A stretch of DNA of 64,000 nucleotides from Pseudomonas putida S13.1.2 (GTDB lineage: Bacteria > Pseudomonadota > Gammaproteobacteria > Pseudomonadales > Pseudomonadaceae). The stretch spans positions 1,426,001-1,490,000 of the forward strand of contig NZ_CP010979.1 of assembly GCF_000498395.2 (NCBI RefSeq), given 5' to 3'. The notes beneath the pieces were generated by a model that was given only the letters and a program-made list of their open reading frames with translations, made no database searches and was not told where the DNA came from. The position numbers and the translations under genes are program-made. Below are positions 16,193 through 26,051 of this stretch, piece after piece; position 1 is the stretch's first letter; each line of letters opens with the position of its first letter.

Positions 16193-17311
16193 ATGGGAAG
16201 CGACATCTCGCAGTTCAGTGCATCGTTCGCATCCAAGCAGCACACCTGGACCTTGGCTGCCTATCGTTACATGGCGCGCAAGCGGCTGGGCAAGAACACG
16301 GCCATCGACCTCAAGAGCATCGCCACCAAAAGCTGGGACATTGCTCCGGGTGAAACCACGGTGTCGCCGGCGGCCATCTTTCTGCCAGGCCAGTTGGAGC
16401 GGGTAACGGGTTGGGAGGGCAAGCGTTTTTACCCCTACGTGCATCCTGCTCGCACCATGGAGGGCGGCATCAGCACGCTGCAAGGGCCAACCCGCGGCTA
16501 CCTGATCAAGAATGTATGGCTGGTCGATGGCGCGTTGTACAAGGGCAAGGCCAGCCACTGGCTGTCGCAGAAGCCCAATACCTTCCCGACAATCATCGTG
16601 GACAACGAAATAGACCGCGCCGCCATTTACTGCACGCAAAACGGCAATTCGTGGTTCGGCACCTGGCTGATGGAGGATTGCCCAACCTATGCGCTGGCCT
16701 GTAACGAGGGCATACCAGTGACCACTGCGCCATCGGCCAGGTACCCGCTGTTCACCCAGGCGCCGGCCTATGAAGACTGGCTGGGCATGAAGCCGCTGCG
16801 GCTGCGCAGTGCGTTTTTACGTGAGCTGGTGCTGTTCGACGACCACGGCAACAACCGCAGCCGGCATGCCCGCTACCAAGCCATGGGCGACAGACTGCTG
16901 TCGCACGTGGCGCATGCCCCACACCCTGGAGTATTCCTGCTGCGTGGCGGTGACGGCGACCTGCGCCTGTTGCGCAATGAGCTGGAGCTCGCCGAGCACC
17001 TGCGTGTCACTCGCGGTTTCCGTGTGGTCAACCCGCTCAAGTCCGATGTGCCGAGTATTGTGGCAGCCTGCGCCGGAGCAAAAGTAGTCATTGGCGTGGA
17101 GGGTAGCCAACTGGTGCATGGGGTAAATGTGCTTCAGCCCGGCTGTAGCCTGTTGACCTTGCAGCCGCCTGACCGGTTTGTCAGCTACTACAAATACCTG
17201 ACCGATCGCGACCATCAGCATTTCGCCTTTGTGGTCGGGATACCGGAGGGCGATGGTTTCCGGATCGATATCGGTGAGGTGGAGCGCACGCTGGATCTGC
17301 TTCCACGGTAA
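16193..17311 (+). CDS. Glycosyltransferase family 61 (DUF563) protein
   Basis: This 372-residue protein has a GT61-like C-terminal half. It includes PGVFLLRGGDGDLRLLRNE, the strand-loop GFRVVNPLKSDVPSIVAAC and the near-diagnostic AKVVIGVEGSQLVHG. Family members transfer sugars to glycans or glycolipids, usually in the cytoplasm before export. It follows the FemAB/GNAT gene by 73 bases on the same strand, so the two probably modify one surface carbohydrate. GGGGAGG lies about 10 bases before the ATG. No transporter or polymerase is nearby. Confidence 0.75.
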   Translation: MGSDISQFSASFASKQHTWTLAAYRYMARKRLGKNTAIDLKSIATKSWDIAPGETTVSPAAIFLPGQLERVTGWEGKRFYPYVHPARTMEGGISTLQGPTRGYLIKNVWLVDGALYKGKASHWLSQKPNTFPTIIVDNEIDRAAIYCTQNGNSWFGTWLMEDCPTYALACNEGIPVTTAPSARYPLFTQAPAYEDWLGMKPLRLRSAFLRELVLFDDHGNNRSRHARYQAMGDRLLSHVAHAPHPGVFLLRGGDGDLRLLRNELELAEHLRVTRGFRVVNPLKSDVPSIVAACAGAKVVIGVEGSQLVHGVNVLQPGCSLLTLQPPDRFVSYYKYLTDRDHQHFAFVVGIPEGDGFRIDIGEVERTLDLLPR

Positions 17312-17328
17312 ACGTGTAGTATCGGTGC

Positions 17329-18141
17329 ATGTCAGCAGCGAGTGGGCAAGGGATGATCGAGGTATCGCGGTTCTGGCGTGACCCTGCATTGCCGTTTGTC
17401 GAAGCCCGGCGGGTCGGGGACGGGCGGCAGGTGTGCTACGCCGCGCACTCCCATGAGAGCTTTTCAATCGGTGTGATCACCGGTGGGCGAAGCACCTACT
17501 TGAACGGTGACCTGCGCATTCAGGTAGGGGCCGGTACCACGGTGCTGATGAACCCGGGCGTTGTGCATACCTGCAACCCTATCGACGGTGAGCCCTGGTC
17601 TTACCTGATGCTCTTTGTCGACCTGCCTTGGTTACAGGCGCAAGGCTTTGAGTTGCCGACACAGACCTGGAGTGCTTCGCCTGCGTTGTACCAACGGTTG
17701 TTGCAGGCGTTTGCCGACCTGTTCGATGCGGGCGTGCCTGATCGGGAAGGCCGCCTGGCAGCCTTTTTCGGCACATTGCCGGACTTTCTCGGGGCCAACG
17801 CCCGTGCGAGGGTCGAAGGCAACCCGCGGCTGGCCGCAGCGGCTGCGTTCATACGTGCTCATCGCAGCGATCCGCTGAGCCTGGAAGACATCTGCACCGC
17901 GTGCGGCCTGTCGCGCGCCTACCTGATTCGTGCCTTTCGCCAACATTATGGGCTGACACCGCATGGCTACCTGCTTGACCAGCGTGTTCAGCTGGCCAGG
18001 GCGCAGTTGCGTCAGGGGCGGGCGATTGCCGAGGTTGCGCAGGAGGCCGGGTTTGCCGACCAGGCGCACCTGCAGCGGGCTTTCAAAAAGCATCTGGCTG
18101 CGACGCCGGGGCATTACCGTAGTGCCGCTGGAGTCAGATAA
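17329..18141 (+). CDS. AraC-family transcriptional regulator
   Basis: This protein of 270 residues has an N-terminal cupin-like effector domain at about 20-110 (HSHESFSIGVITGGRSTY, NPGVVHTCNP). Two helix-turn-helix motifs lie in the last 100 residues (SLEDICTACGLSRAYLIRAF and IAEVAQEAGFADQAHLQRAF). The GHYR-type ending is typical of the family. The start could instead be ATG 17353, and neither has a strong ribosome site. Its stop overlaps by 8 bases the end of the convergent LysE gene, which it probably regulates. AraC/LysE pairs are common. Confidence 0.85.
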   Translation: MSAASGQGMIEVSRFWRDPALPFVEARRVGDGRQVCYAAHSHESFSIGVITGGRSTYLNGDLRIQVGAGTTVLMNPGVVHTCNPIDGEPWSYLMLFVDLPWLQAQGFELPTQTWSASPALYQRLLQAFADLFDAGVPDREGRLAAFFGTLPDFLGANARARVEGNPRLAAAAAFIRAHRSDPLSLEDICTACGLSRAYLIRAFRQHYGLTPHGYLLDQRVQLARAQLRQGRAIAEVAQEAGFADQAHLQRAFKKHLAATPGHYRSAAGVR

Positions 18142-18715
18142 CCAGGTAGACAGCACTGCCCACCAGCAGCACCGCCAACCCTCGATTGAGCAGGCGCAGG
18201 TGTCTTGGGTTGCTCAGGTACTGGCGAATCACGCTGCCGGCCCATGCCCAACTGGCCACCGAAAGGAAACAGATCGGGCCGTAGATCCAAGTGAACAACC
18301 ACAGCAAGTGTTGTTCACCGCCGGTATAAGCGCCGACCCCGGCCACTGCCGCCAGCCAGGCCTTGGGGTTCAGCCATTGCATCGCCGCGCCTTGCCAGGC
18401 CGATGGGGCGGGTGTTGCGTGCGCGTCAGTCAGCCGGCCATCGTCGCGGGCAAGCTTCCACGCCATGTACAGCAAAAACGCAACCCCACCCCAGTGCAGC
18501 AGCAGGCCCAGCAGCGGCCAGCGCAGCAGCAGCTGGTGCAGGCCCAGCCCGACCAGCACCAGCAACACACAGAAGCCCAGCGTAGCGCCCGCCACATGTG
18601 CCAGGCTGGCGCGTAAGCCATGGCTGGCGCCGCTGCTCAGGGCGATGATGTTGACCGGGCCGGGGGAGATTGACGCCGCCAGTGCGAAGGCGGCCATGGA
18701 CAGGGACAGGCTCAT
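18134..18715 (-). CDS. LysE-family amino-acid exporter
   Basis: This 193-residue inner-membrane protein starts MSLSLSMAAFALAASISPGPVN and has the family signature SPGPVNIIALSSGASHG in the first helix, followed by about five more membrane segments. LysE/RhtB proteins export amino acids or analogues. The start at 18715 gives the usual family N-terminus, but an ATG at 18745 would add ten residues. Neither has a good ribosome site. Convergent with the AraC regulator, with an 8-base overlap. The substrate is unknown. Confidence 0.8.
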   Translation of the reverse strand: MSLSLSMAAFALAASISPGPVNIIALSSGASHGLRASLAHVAGATLGFCVLLVLVGLGLHQLLLRWPLLGLLLHWGGVAFLLYMAWKLARDDGRLTDAHATPAPSAWQGAAMQWLNPKAWLAAVAGVGAYTGGEQHLLWLFTWIYGPICFLSVASWAWAGSVIRQYLSNPRHLRLLNRGLAVLLVGSAVYLVI

Positions 18716-18897
18716 GAGAAAGATCCGGTGGTTGGAAGGAGCCATGATTTTCAGTTGTTGGCTGCCCAGGGTATTGAAGAAAAGTACCCACAAAAATTCA
18801 TACCTAAACTGGTTAAAGGTTTTGTAATAGTTTTGCGCTATCAGAGAAACCTGCTGAGCTTGTAGGATTATTCTCCCAATTTGCTATCAGGGTCTAT

Positions 18898-18987
18898 ATG
18901 AGCACCTTCGCGGAGCCCCCCAGTCTCTGGCCTCTCAGGCCGTCCCCCCTTCGTCCTCGTGACGCTTCCCTCGTGAGTACTCGTTAA
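18898..18987 (+). CDS. Proline-rich leader peptide upstream of TerC gene
   Basis: This 29-codon ORF starts at ATG 18898, with AGGG about 7 bases upstream. It encodes a proline-, serine- and arginine-rich peptide ([18 protein letters not shown]) with six prolines, including one pair. It ends in TAA, whose last A is the first base of the TerC-gene ATG (TAATG). The downstream start has no Shine-Dalgarno sequence, so translation of TerC probably depends on ribosomes ending here. Proline-rich leaders such as MgtL sense ions or amino acids through ribosome stalling or destabilisation. That role is inferred here. Confidence 0.55.
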   Translation: MSTFAEPPSLWPLRPSPLRPRDASLVSTR

Positions 18988-20558
18988 TGGAATGGCTAGC
19001 CGACCCCACGGCCTGGCTGGGCCTGTTGACGCTTATCGTCCTCGAACTGGTGCTGGGTATCGACAACCTGGTGTTTATCGCCATCCTGGCAGACAAGCTG
19101 CCACCGCATCAGCGCGACCGCGCACGGGTGATCGGCTTGAGCCTGGCGTTGATCATGCGTCTGGGCCTGCTGGCCAGTATTTCGTGGATGGTCACCCTGA
19201 CTGCGCCACTGTTCGAGGTGTTCGACAAGAGCTTCTCGGGCCGTGACCTGATCATGCTGTTCGGCGGTGTGTTCCTGCTGTTCAAGGCCACCATGGAGCT
19301 GCATGAACGCCTGGAGGGGCACGTGACCCAGGCAAGTGGCACGCTGCGCCATGCCGCATTCTGGCCTATCGTGGCGCAGATCGTGGTGCTGGACGCTGTG
19401 TTCTCGCTGGATGCGGTGATCACGGCGGTGGGCATGGTCGAAGAGCTGTCGGTGATGATGATCGCGGTGATTTTCTCGATCGGTATCATGATCGTTGCCA
19501 GCAAGCCGCTGACCCGCTTCGTCAACGCCCATCCCACGGTGATCATGCTGTGCCTGGGCTTTTTGATGATGATCGGCTTCAGCCTCACCGCTGAGGGCCT
19601 GGGCTTCCATATCCCGAAAGGCTACCTGTACGCAGCGATCGGCTTCTCGATCCTGATCGAGCTGTTCAACCAGCTGGCGCGTGCCCGTCGCAAGCGCAGC
19701 TTGCAGCAGCACAGGCCGCTGCGTGAGCGCACCGCACATGCCGTGCTGCGCATGCTGGGCGGGCGCCGGGTCGAGGCTGACGAGGTGGGCGAAGAAATCG
19801 CTGACCTGGTCGCAGGTGGCGAGGAACAGGTGCTGTTCGACCGCCGTGAGCGCGTAATGATCAGTGGCGTACTTAACCTCGCCGAGCGGCCGATCCGTAC
19901 GGTGATGACCGCACGTGCCGAAGTCGATGTGATCGACCTGGCGCAGCCGGCCGAAGCCATTACGCAGGCCCTGGCCAACTCGCCGTACTCGCGCCTGCCG
20001 TTGATACGTGATGGTCGCGTCGACGAACCACTGGGCTTCGTGCACAAGAAAGAGCTGCTCAAGGAGTTGTTGTCGGGTGGCCAGCCGGACCTGGAAAGCA
20101 TGGCACGGGCACCGTTGAACCTGCTGGAGAGCTTCAGCATCCTCAACGCCCTGGAGCAGATGCGGGGGCAGTCGACCCACATCGCCTTCGTTGTCAACGA
20201 GTTCGGTGATTTCACCGGCCTGCTGACCATGACTGACATTCTTGAGTCGATTGCCGGTGAGCTGCCGGATGCGAGCGAGGTAGAAGGCCCCGGCATCATC
20301 CAGGAGGGTGAAGGCTTTGTGGTCAGCGGTGCGCTGAACCTGAGCCAGGTACACGCACGCACCGGCTTCAGTGCCCGTGCCACCGACGATTACCAGACCC
20401 TCGCAGGCCTGGTAATGAGCCTGCTCGACCGCCTGCCGATAGTGGGTGACCGCCTGGCCTGGAATGGCTGGACGCTGACCGTGGAGGCGGTCGAAGAGCG
20501 CCGGGTGCGCCAGGTTCGGCTTATACCGAACGGCGACGCTGACGCAGCAGGTGCTTGA
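18987..20558 (+). CDS. TerC/CBS/CorC-domain integral membrane protein
   Basis: This 523-residue protein has a TerC domain with about seven membrane segments at residues 5-225. The motifs [12 protein letters not shown] and [17 protein letters not shown] supply the conserved membrane aspartates. Two CBS domains follow at about 300-425 ([30 protein letters not shown]), then a CorC/HlyC-type C-terminal domain. TerC relatives act in metal export, notably manganese, or in membrane stress. The start overlaps the leader-peptide stop and lacks its own ribosome site. Its 3' end overlaps the convergent RarD gene by 38 bases. Confidence 0.8.
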   Translation: MEWLADPTAWLGLLTLIVLELVLGIDNLVFIAILADKLPPHQRDRARVIGLSLALIMRLGLLASISWMVTLTAPLFEVFDKSFSGRDLIMLFGGVFLLFKATMELHERLEGHVTQASGTLRHAAFWPIVAQIVVLDAVFSLDAVITAVGMVEELSVMMIAVIFSIGIMIVASKPLTRFVNAHPTVIMLCLGFLMMIGFSLTAEGLGFHIPKGYLYAAIGFSILIELFNQLARARRKRSLQQHRPLRERTAHAVLRMLGGRRVEADEVGEEIADLVAGGEEQVLFDRRERVMISGVLNLAERPIRTVMTARAEVDVIDLAQPAEAITQALANSPYSRLPLIRDGRVDEPLGFVHKKELLKELLSGGQPDLESMARAPLNLLESFSILNALEQMRGQSTHIAFVVNEFGDFTGLLTMTDILESIAGELPDASEVEGPGIIQEGEGFVVSGALNLSQVHARTGFSARATDDYQTLAGLVMSLLDRLPIVGDRLAWNGWTLTVEAVEERRVRQVRLIPNGDADAAGA

Positions 20559-21408
20559 CGCCTTCGAGGACCAGTACCAGCACCGCGGCCCAGATTGGCA
20601 GGTAAGTCAGCCACTGATCCGGGCCGATGGTCTCGCCCAGCAGCAGCGCCACCCCCACCAGCAGCACCGGCTCGACGTAGCTGAGCAGGCCGAACAGACT
20701 GAATGGCAGCAAGCGACTGGCCAGTACGTAGGCGATCAGAGCTGAGGCGCTGATGGCGCCAAGGACGGGGATCAAGGCATAAAGGCCTGGGTGAGCCTGC
20801 AGGTCGCCAGCCGAAAGCGGGCCCTGGATAACGAAGTACAGCGCCCATGGCAGCAGCAGGCACATGTCGCACCACAGGCCACCCAGGTGGTCAGTGCGGC
20901 AACGTCGACGCAGTACGAAGTAGATCGGGTAGCCGATCGTCACCAGCAGGGTTTCCCAGGCAAAACTGCCGTTCTGATACAGCTCGTGGCCTACGCCCAG
21001 TGCAGCGCAGGCCACGGCTACCTTCTGCAGGCGGGACAGGCGCTCGCCATACACCAGTCGCCCGGTCAGGACCATGGTCAGCGGCAGCAGAAAGTAGCCC
21101 ATCGACACTTCAAGGCTGCGCCCGTGCAGGGGCGCCCAGAGGAACAGCCACAACTGCACGCCCATCAGCCACGACGTTCCGACCATGCCCAGCAACAGCA
21201 CTGGCGTGCGCTTTACCCGGCCCAGCAGTTCGCCAACCCGTTTCCAGTCTTTCGAGACAAGCATGAACAAGGTGAGGCAGGGCAGCGTCAGCAGGGTGCG
21301 CCAGCCAAAGATCTCTTCGCCATCAAGTGGGGTGAGCAGCGAGGTATAGAAGTACATCACAGCGAACAGGCAGGACGCCATGACCGATGAAACAATGCCT
21401 TTTGACAA
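20521..21408 (-). CDS. rarD: EamA/RarD-type transporter
   Basis: This 295-residue protein has about ten membrane segments. The RarD-type pattern includes [21 protein letters not shown] at the start, [20 protein letters not shown] in the middle and [19 protein letters not shown] near the end. RarD (chloramphenicol-sensitive protein) is a drug/metabolite superfamily permease of uncertain substrate. The last 38 bases overlap the convergent TerC gene. The upstream neighbour on the same strand is a CSS/EAL phosphodiesterase 32 bases away, with no obvious functional link. Confidence 0.75.
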   Translation of the reverse strand: MSKGIVSSVMASCLFAVMYFYTSLLTPLDGEEIFGWRTLLTLPCLTLFMLVSKDWKRVGELLGRVKRTPVLLLGMVGTSWLMGVQLWLFLWAPLHGRSLEVSMGYFLLPLTMVLTGRLVYGERLSRLQKVAVACAALGVGHELYQNGSFAWETLLVTIGYPIYFVLRRRCRTDHLGGLWCDMCLLLPWALYFVIQGPLSAGDLQAHPGLYALIPVLGAISASALIAYVLASRLLPFSLFGLLSYVEPVLLVGVALLLGETIGPDQWLTYLPIWAAVLVLVLEGVKHLLRQRRRSV

Positions 21409-21440
21409 GAGTGCCTCGAATAGGGAGTTGAGCGGTTGGA

Positions 21441-23027
21441 TCAGCCGCGCATGATCTCAGGGGGCGCGCCTTGCGGCAACCGTGACGCACCCGTATGTGC
21501 GGCCAGTGCCTCAAGGAACTGCGCCGCCGGCATGGGCCTGGCGAACAGGTAGCCTTGTTGGAAGTCCACGCCATGGCGGGCCAGGTAGTCGCGTTGGGTG
21601 TCGGTTTCAACACCCTCGGCAACGATGCCAAGGCCAAGTTTGGCTGACAGCTCGATGATGGTTTCGAGAATGTGTAACGACAGTGCATCGCCGCCGATCA
21701 TGGCGACGAAGCTCTGGTCGATTTTCAGGTAATCGACCTTGAACTGGCGCAGGTAATTGAGGCTGGACTGCCCGGTGCCGAAGTCGTCGAGTGCAATCAT
21801 CACCCCCATGGCATGCAGTTTCTCGAACAGTTCCAGGGTTACCGGGGTGGGCTCGATCAGCTTGCGCTCGGTCAGCTCCAGGGTCAGCACCACACGGCCG
21901 GGCGGGAAGTGCTGCAGGAAGGTGCGGCAGTCGTCCAGCAGGCGCAAGTCGCGGCAGTGGTCAGCGGTGATGTTGACCCCGATGTGGAAACCGTCCTCCA
22001 GGAGCCCGGCGTAGGGCGCCAAGCTCTGCGCTGTATGCATCATCAGCGCACGGGTCATGGCGACGATCTGCCCGCTGTGCTCGGCATAGGGAATGAACAG
22101 GTCAGGGCGAACCAGGCCTTCCCGTGGGTGGTTCCAGCGCATCAGCACTTCGGCACCGGCCCAGCGGAAATCGCCCTTGCGCACCACCGGCTGGAAGTAC
22201 GGCAGGAATTCATCGGCCTGCAGGGCCCGATCCAGCTCGGCGCGGGGCGAGGAGGCGCGGCGAATCTGCCAGCGACAAACCAGCGCTGCCACGCCGCCCA
22301 GCACCAGCAGCAGGCTGAGCAGGGCAGGGTAGTGGCTGCGCAGCAGCTGGCCTTGTTTGTCGGCGCTGTAGCCGCCCTGCACGCTGAACGGGTAACGCGT
22401 CGAGCCCATTAGCACGTTGGCGCTGGCTGCGGCAGGCGGCACGCCTTTGTGTACCGCGCCGTCCTTGCCCATCCAGGCGTTGCCCACGCGTATGTGCAGG
22501 TCTTCATCGGGGCCGATCAGGCGCAATGCGGTCAGCAGGTGGTCGCCATCCACCGTGGTGATTGCGCCGTGGTCGCCGTCGCTGGCACGGTACACCAATA
22601 GCGGATGCCCCGGGGTGACCGAGTTGCCGTCCATCAGCCACAGCTTGCCGTCGGTATAGTCGCTGGCGTTGACCGGCTCGTCGAACTCGCCGAACAGCGA
22701 GGTGCAAAATAGATTGTTGTGCCTGAACAGGTTGGTGGAGCGCACGAAGGCATTGCGGGTGACCTGGGCACGCAGTGCAAGCTGGGCCTGGTTGCAAGGG
22801 CTGGCAGTCAGGGGCAGTAGTGCATTGGCGGCACCAGACAGGTTGTCGAGGATGCGCTCGATGTGCTCTACCGCTTGGCGGGTGGTTGCCTGGCTGTTGG
22901 CCTGCATCTCACGCTCGACCTGCCAGTTCATGATGCCCAGGCCGCACAATACCGGCAGCACGCCGACGACCCAGGGCAGCAGGTTGCGCCAGCCAAGGCT
23001 GGCGCGGCGTTTAGCGGTAAGGGGCAT
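21441..23027 (-). CDS. CSS-motif EAL cyclic-di-GMP phosphodiesterase
   Basis: This 528-residue inner-membrane protein has a membrane segment at about 17-35 and a periplasmic CSS domain (SPCNQAQ, later LFCTSLFGE) to about 235. A second membrane segment (LLSLLLVLGGVAALVC) precedes an EAL domain at 265-510. The signature reads EVL instead of EAL. The other residues needed for hydrolysis are present: NIT, LELTER, DDFGTG, LKIDQ, EGVET and QGYLFARP. It should degrade c-di-GMP under redox control of the periplasmic cysteines. An upstream TTG start was judged unlikely. Confidence 0.85.
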   Translation of the reverse strand: MPLTAKRRASLGWRNLLPWVVGVLPVLCGLGIMNWQVEREMQANSQATTRQAVEHIERILDNLSGAANALLPLTASPCNQAQLALRAQVTRNAFVRSTNLFRHNNLFCTSLFGEFDEPVNASDYTDGKLWLMDGNSVTPGHPLLVYRASDGDHGAITTVDGDHLLTALRLIGPDEDLHIRVGNAWMGKDGAVHKGVPPAAASANVLMGSTRYPFSVQGGYSADKQGQLLRSHYPALLSLLLVLGGVAALVCRWQIRRASSPRAELDRALQADEFLPYFQPVVRKGDFRWAGAEVLMRWNHPREGLVRPDLFIPYAEHSGQIVAMTRALMMHTAQSLAPYAGLLEDGFHIGVNITADHCRDLRLLDDCRTFLQHFPPGRVVLTLELTERKLIEPTPVTLELFEKLHAMGVMIALDDFGTGQSSLNYLRQFKVDYLKIDQSFVAMIGGDALSLHILETIIELSAKLGLGIVAEGVETDTQRDYLARHGVDFQQGYLFARPMPAAQFLEALAAHTGASRLPQGAPPEIMRG

Positions 23028-23326
23028 GCTGGAATGATCTGTGGGGAGGGTAACGAGAGGATAGCCGCTTGTCGGAACATGGGGCCAACTAAAACGCGAC
23101 AAACGATTTTACGCAATGTAGAATCCATTTACGAATAAAACAATAAGGTCCTTCAATTCCGAGGGATCAAGCCCGCCGAGAATGGGTCCATATGACATAC
23201 CATGGGTTCAAGCTGATCATAGGTGACTTCCTCGCCCGCAGCGTGCGAGGTATCCCGTGCGCCCCGCCGTTTCTGTACCACATCCTACGCAATCAATAAT
23301 ATTTCGCTGCAGATGAGGACACGAAC

Positions 23327-24403
23327 ATGGCTGATATCTTCGACAATCCAATGGGCCTGATGGGCTTCGAATTCATCGAACTGGCTTCGCCTACTCCTGG
23401 CGTACTTGAGCCGGTATTCCAGATACTGGGCTTCACCAAGGTGGCTAGCCACCGTTCCAAGGATGTGCACCTTTACCGCCAAGGTGGCATCAACCTGATT
23501 CTGAACAACGAACCCAAGAGCATCGCCTCGTACTTCGCCGCCGAACACGGTCCGTCGGTATGCGGCATGGCGTTCCGCGTGCGCAATGCCCATGAGGCCT
23601 ATGCCCGGGCCCTGGAGCTGGGCGCCCAGCCGGTGGAAATCGAAACCGGCCCGATGGAGCTGCGCTTGCCGGCAATCAAAGGCATCGGTGGTGCGCCGCT
23701 GTACTTGATCGACCGCTTCGAGGAGGGCAGCTCGATCTACGACATCGACTTCAACTTCATTGAAGGGGTGGACCGTAATCCGGTGGGCGCCGGCCTGAAA
23801 ATCATCGACCACCTCACCCACAACGTGTACCGCGGGCGCATGGCCTACTGGGCTGGCTTCTACGAGAAGCTGTTCAACTTCCGCGAAATCCGCTACTTCG
23901 ATATCAAGGGTGAATACACCGGCCTGACGTCCAAGGCCATGACCGCGCCCGATGGCATGATCCGTATACCGCTAAACGAAGAATCGTCCAAGGGTGCCGG
24001 GCAGATCGAAGAGTTTCTGATGCAGTTCAACGGCGAAGGTATCCAGCACGTGGCCTTCCTGACCGACGACCTGCTCAAGACCTGGGACGCCCTGAAGGGC
24101 TTTGGCATGCGCTTCATGACTGCGCCGCCGCAAACCTACTACGAAATGCTCGAAGAGCGGCTGCCTGGGCATGGCGAGCCGGTCGACCAGTTGCAAGCAC
24201 GCGGCATCCTCCTCGATGGTGCCTCGCAGCCCGAAGACAAGCGCCTGCTGTTGCAAATTTTCTCGGAAACCCTGCTCGGCCCTGTGTTCTTCGAGTTCAT
24301 TCAGCGCAAAGGGGATGATGGCTTTGGCGAAGGCAACTTCAAGGCGTTGTTCGAATCCATCGAGCGCGACCAGGTGCGCCGCGGCGTGCTGAGCACCGAC
24401 TGA
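23327..24403 (+). CDS. hpd: 4-Hydroxyphenylpyruvate dioxygenase
   Basis: This 358-residue cytoplasmic enzyme converts 4-hydroxyphenylpyruvate to homogentisate in tyrosine catabolism. Two VOC-type domains are visible. The iron ligands are in the second: His in [10 protein letters not shown], His in [10 protein letters not shown] and Glu in [12 protein letters not shown]. The length equals that of the P. fluorescens enzyme. GAGG lies 8 bases before the ATG. The homogentisate genes are not in this window. The 299 bases upstream (23028-23326) hold its promoter and no gene I can support. Confidence 0.95.
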   Translation: MADIFDNPMGLMGFEFIELASPTPGVLEPVFQILGFTKVASHRSKDVHLYRQGGINLILNNEPKSIASYFAAEHGPSVCGMAFRVRNAHEAYARALELGAQPVEIETGPMELRLPAIKGIGGAPLYLIDRFEEGSSIYDIDFNFIEGVDRNPVGAGLKIIDHLTHNVYRGRMAYWAGFYEKLFNFREIRYFDIKGEYTGLTSKAMTAPDGMIRIPLNEESSKGAGQIEEFLMQFNGEGIQHVAFLTDDLLKTWDALKGFGMRFMTAPPQTYYEMLEERLPGHGEPVDQLQARGILLDGASQPEDKRLLLQIFSETLLGPVFFEFIQRKGDDGFGEGNFKALFESIERDQVRRGVLSTD

Positions 24404-24425
24404 ACCTGCTGCAGGGGCGCCGCCA

Positions 24426-25232
24426 TCATGCATGCTCGGCGGCTGCCCCACGCCTGTAGGTGCGTGCCCTGTACAAGCCCAGGTATACCATCGAGCCGGT
24501 CACGATCCCTACCAGCATCAACGAGGGAACGATCTGCAGCATCGACTGGCGGATTTCCTGTGCGGTGAAGCCCTCGGCATAACCGCCCTTTACCCTGTAT
24601 CCGTACCGGGAAGACACTGCGCTTGCTGAAAACTCGGACTGCGAGGGGCGCTGTGCGTCACGGCTGTCGCCTTGGCTCCAGATATAGCGGTCGTCGAACT
24701 CCAGGAGCAGTATCAGCCGATCCTGGAAACCGTCCAGTTCGTTGCGTAGTTGTATGGCGTAGGCGGTCACGATCACGCCACCGTTCTTGCCCTGCAAGTA
24801 ATAGTTGACCAGTAGCTTGCGGCGGTTGTCGGGTTGCCCGTAGGACAATTCGACCTGCCGTCCGGACAAGGCAAAGGCCGACAAGTCTTCCAGAGAATCT
24901 GACGTACTGCTGCAGTAGGCCTTGTCGCTATCGACCAGGGTCAGCGACCTGAGCATGGAGCGGCTCACCACCTGGTCCTGCAAAACGCTTTTCACGCTGT
25001 CGCATGGCTGGCCGGCAAGCGGTAGGGCACGCAGGGCAGCCTCATACAACCGGTCCAATGCCTGGTCAACGCTAAATACCGCTTCCTGAACCGAGAGGGT
25101 CGCGTTTTCCGCCAGCTTCATTTCAAGCTGGACGATCATTACCAGCAAACCGGTAACCACAGGCACCAGGCCAACCGAGATGAGCAGCAGCAGCTCCCGC
25201 AGGCGGCGCCCGGCGTGCATGATTTTCAACAT
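24426..25232 (-). CDS. Orphan CSS-motif sensor domain protein
   Basis: This 268-residue protein has a membrane segment at about 15-38 (ELLLLISVGLVPVVTGLLVMI), a periplasmic CSS domain and a second membrane segment near 235-255 (VPSLMLVGIVTGSMVYLGLY). The CSS domain contains GQPCDSV and KAYCSSTS. It stops about 12 residues after the second segment, where relatives carry an EAL domain. The sensor is complete but the output is missing, with no frameshifted EAL downstream. It could act through a partner phosphodiesterase such as the one at 21441-23027. The start has little ribosome-site support. Confidence 0.7.
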   Translation of the reverse strand: MLKIMHAGRRLRELLLLISVGLVPVVTGLLVMIVQLEMKLAENATLSVQEAVFSVDQALDRLYEAALRALPLAGQPCDSVKSVLQDQVVSRSMLRSLTLVDSDKAYCSSTSDSLEDLSAFALSGRQVELSYGQPDNRRKLLVNYYLQGKNGGVIVTAYAIQLRNELDGFQDRLILLLEFDDRYIWSQGDSRDAQRPSQSEFSASAVSSRYGYRVKGGYAEGFTAQEIRQSMLQIVPSLMLVGIVTGSMVYLGLYRARTYRRGAAAEHA

Positions 25233-25364
25233 AGGGCAATCGCTCTCCGGCCTAAGCTGTTCGTGGGGTACAGCTGAGCCCCGAGCCTAAGCGTTCATTG
25301 ACCGGCCGGCTGTAGTCCGCGAGCAGTCTGCGCGAGAGGAAAACCAAAAGATTGATGTAAGGCT

Positions 25365-26051
25365 TTACCTAACGCCGAGTCTTACCAGTACTTTCTCTGC
25401 GAGCAGTGCAGTGGAGTCCGGGTTCTGCCCAGTGATCAACCGGCCATCCTCGATGACGTATGGCTTCCACGGCTCATCATGTTTGCTGTACTCGCCGCCG
25501 CGGCCGCCTAGCTCGTTTTCGGTCAAGAAAGGAACCACGTTATCCAGCTCAACCAGCTTTTCCTCGATATTGGAAAAGCCGGTCACCTTACGCCCTTTCA
25601 GCAGCAGGCTGTTGTCGCTGAGCTTGATGTTGAGCAGGCCGACCACGCCGTGGCAGACCGCTGCAACGATGCCGCCTTTTTCGTAGATCTTGCGTGCGAG
25701 CTCTTGCAGCGGCTGGTTATCTGCGAAGTCGTACATCACGCCGTGCCCGCCGGTGTAGTAGATGACGCTGTATTCGTCGGCCTTTACCTGGCCAGGGCTC
25801 AAGCTGGTGCCCAGTCGCGTCATGAAGCGTTTGTCGTCATACCATTGCCAGTCCAGATCGGGAGCCATCTGCAGGCTGTGTGGGTCGACAGGGACATAGC
25901 CACCTTGTGGGCTGACATAATCGACCGTGTAGCCGGCCTTTTCGACTTTCTCGACAAAGTGCACTGCTTCACCCAGCCATAGCCCCGTCGCCCGTTTCAG
26001 GGTCGGATACTTGGCTGTATTGGTCAGCACTACCAGCATTTTCTTGCTCAT
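25365..26051 (-). CDS. DJ-1/PfpI (Hsp31-like) family protein
   Basis: This 228-residue protein has the class I glutamine amidotransferase-like fold. The nucleophile elbow VAAVCHGVVGLLNI contains the catalytic cysteine. GGHGVMYDF precedes it and EEKLVELDNVVPFLTE follows. The length and motifs fit the Hsp31/glyoxalase III branch, which detoxifies methylglyoxal or acts as a chaperone. GGAG lies 7 bases before the ATG at 26051, which is preferred to the GTG at 26057. Divergent from the kinase at 26236. Confidence 0.85.
   Translation of the reverse strand: MSKKMLVVLTNTAKYPTLKRATGLWLGEAVHFVEKVEKAGYTVDYVSPQGGYVPVDPHSLQMAPDLDWQWYDDKRFMTRLGTSLSPGQVKADEYSVIYYTGGHGVMYDFADNQPLQELARKIYEKGGIVAAVCHGVVGLLNIKLSDNSLLLKGRKVTGFSNIEEKLVELDNVVPFLTENELGGRGGEYSKHDEPWKPYVIEDGRLITGQNPDSTALLAEKVLVRLGVR

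Noticed and set aside
18840..18987. yybP-ykoY manganese riboswitch ahead of the TerC gene
   Set aside because: The characteristic conserved loop sequences are not visible; the stretch is better explained as a coding leader.
23182..23226. Short leader peptide upstream of hpd (MGPYDIPWVQADHR)
   Set aside because: It has only one tyrosine, no clear ribosome site and no downstream hairpin with a T tract, so tyrosine attenuation is not supported.
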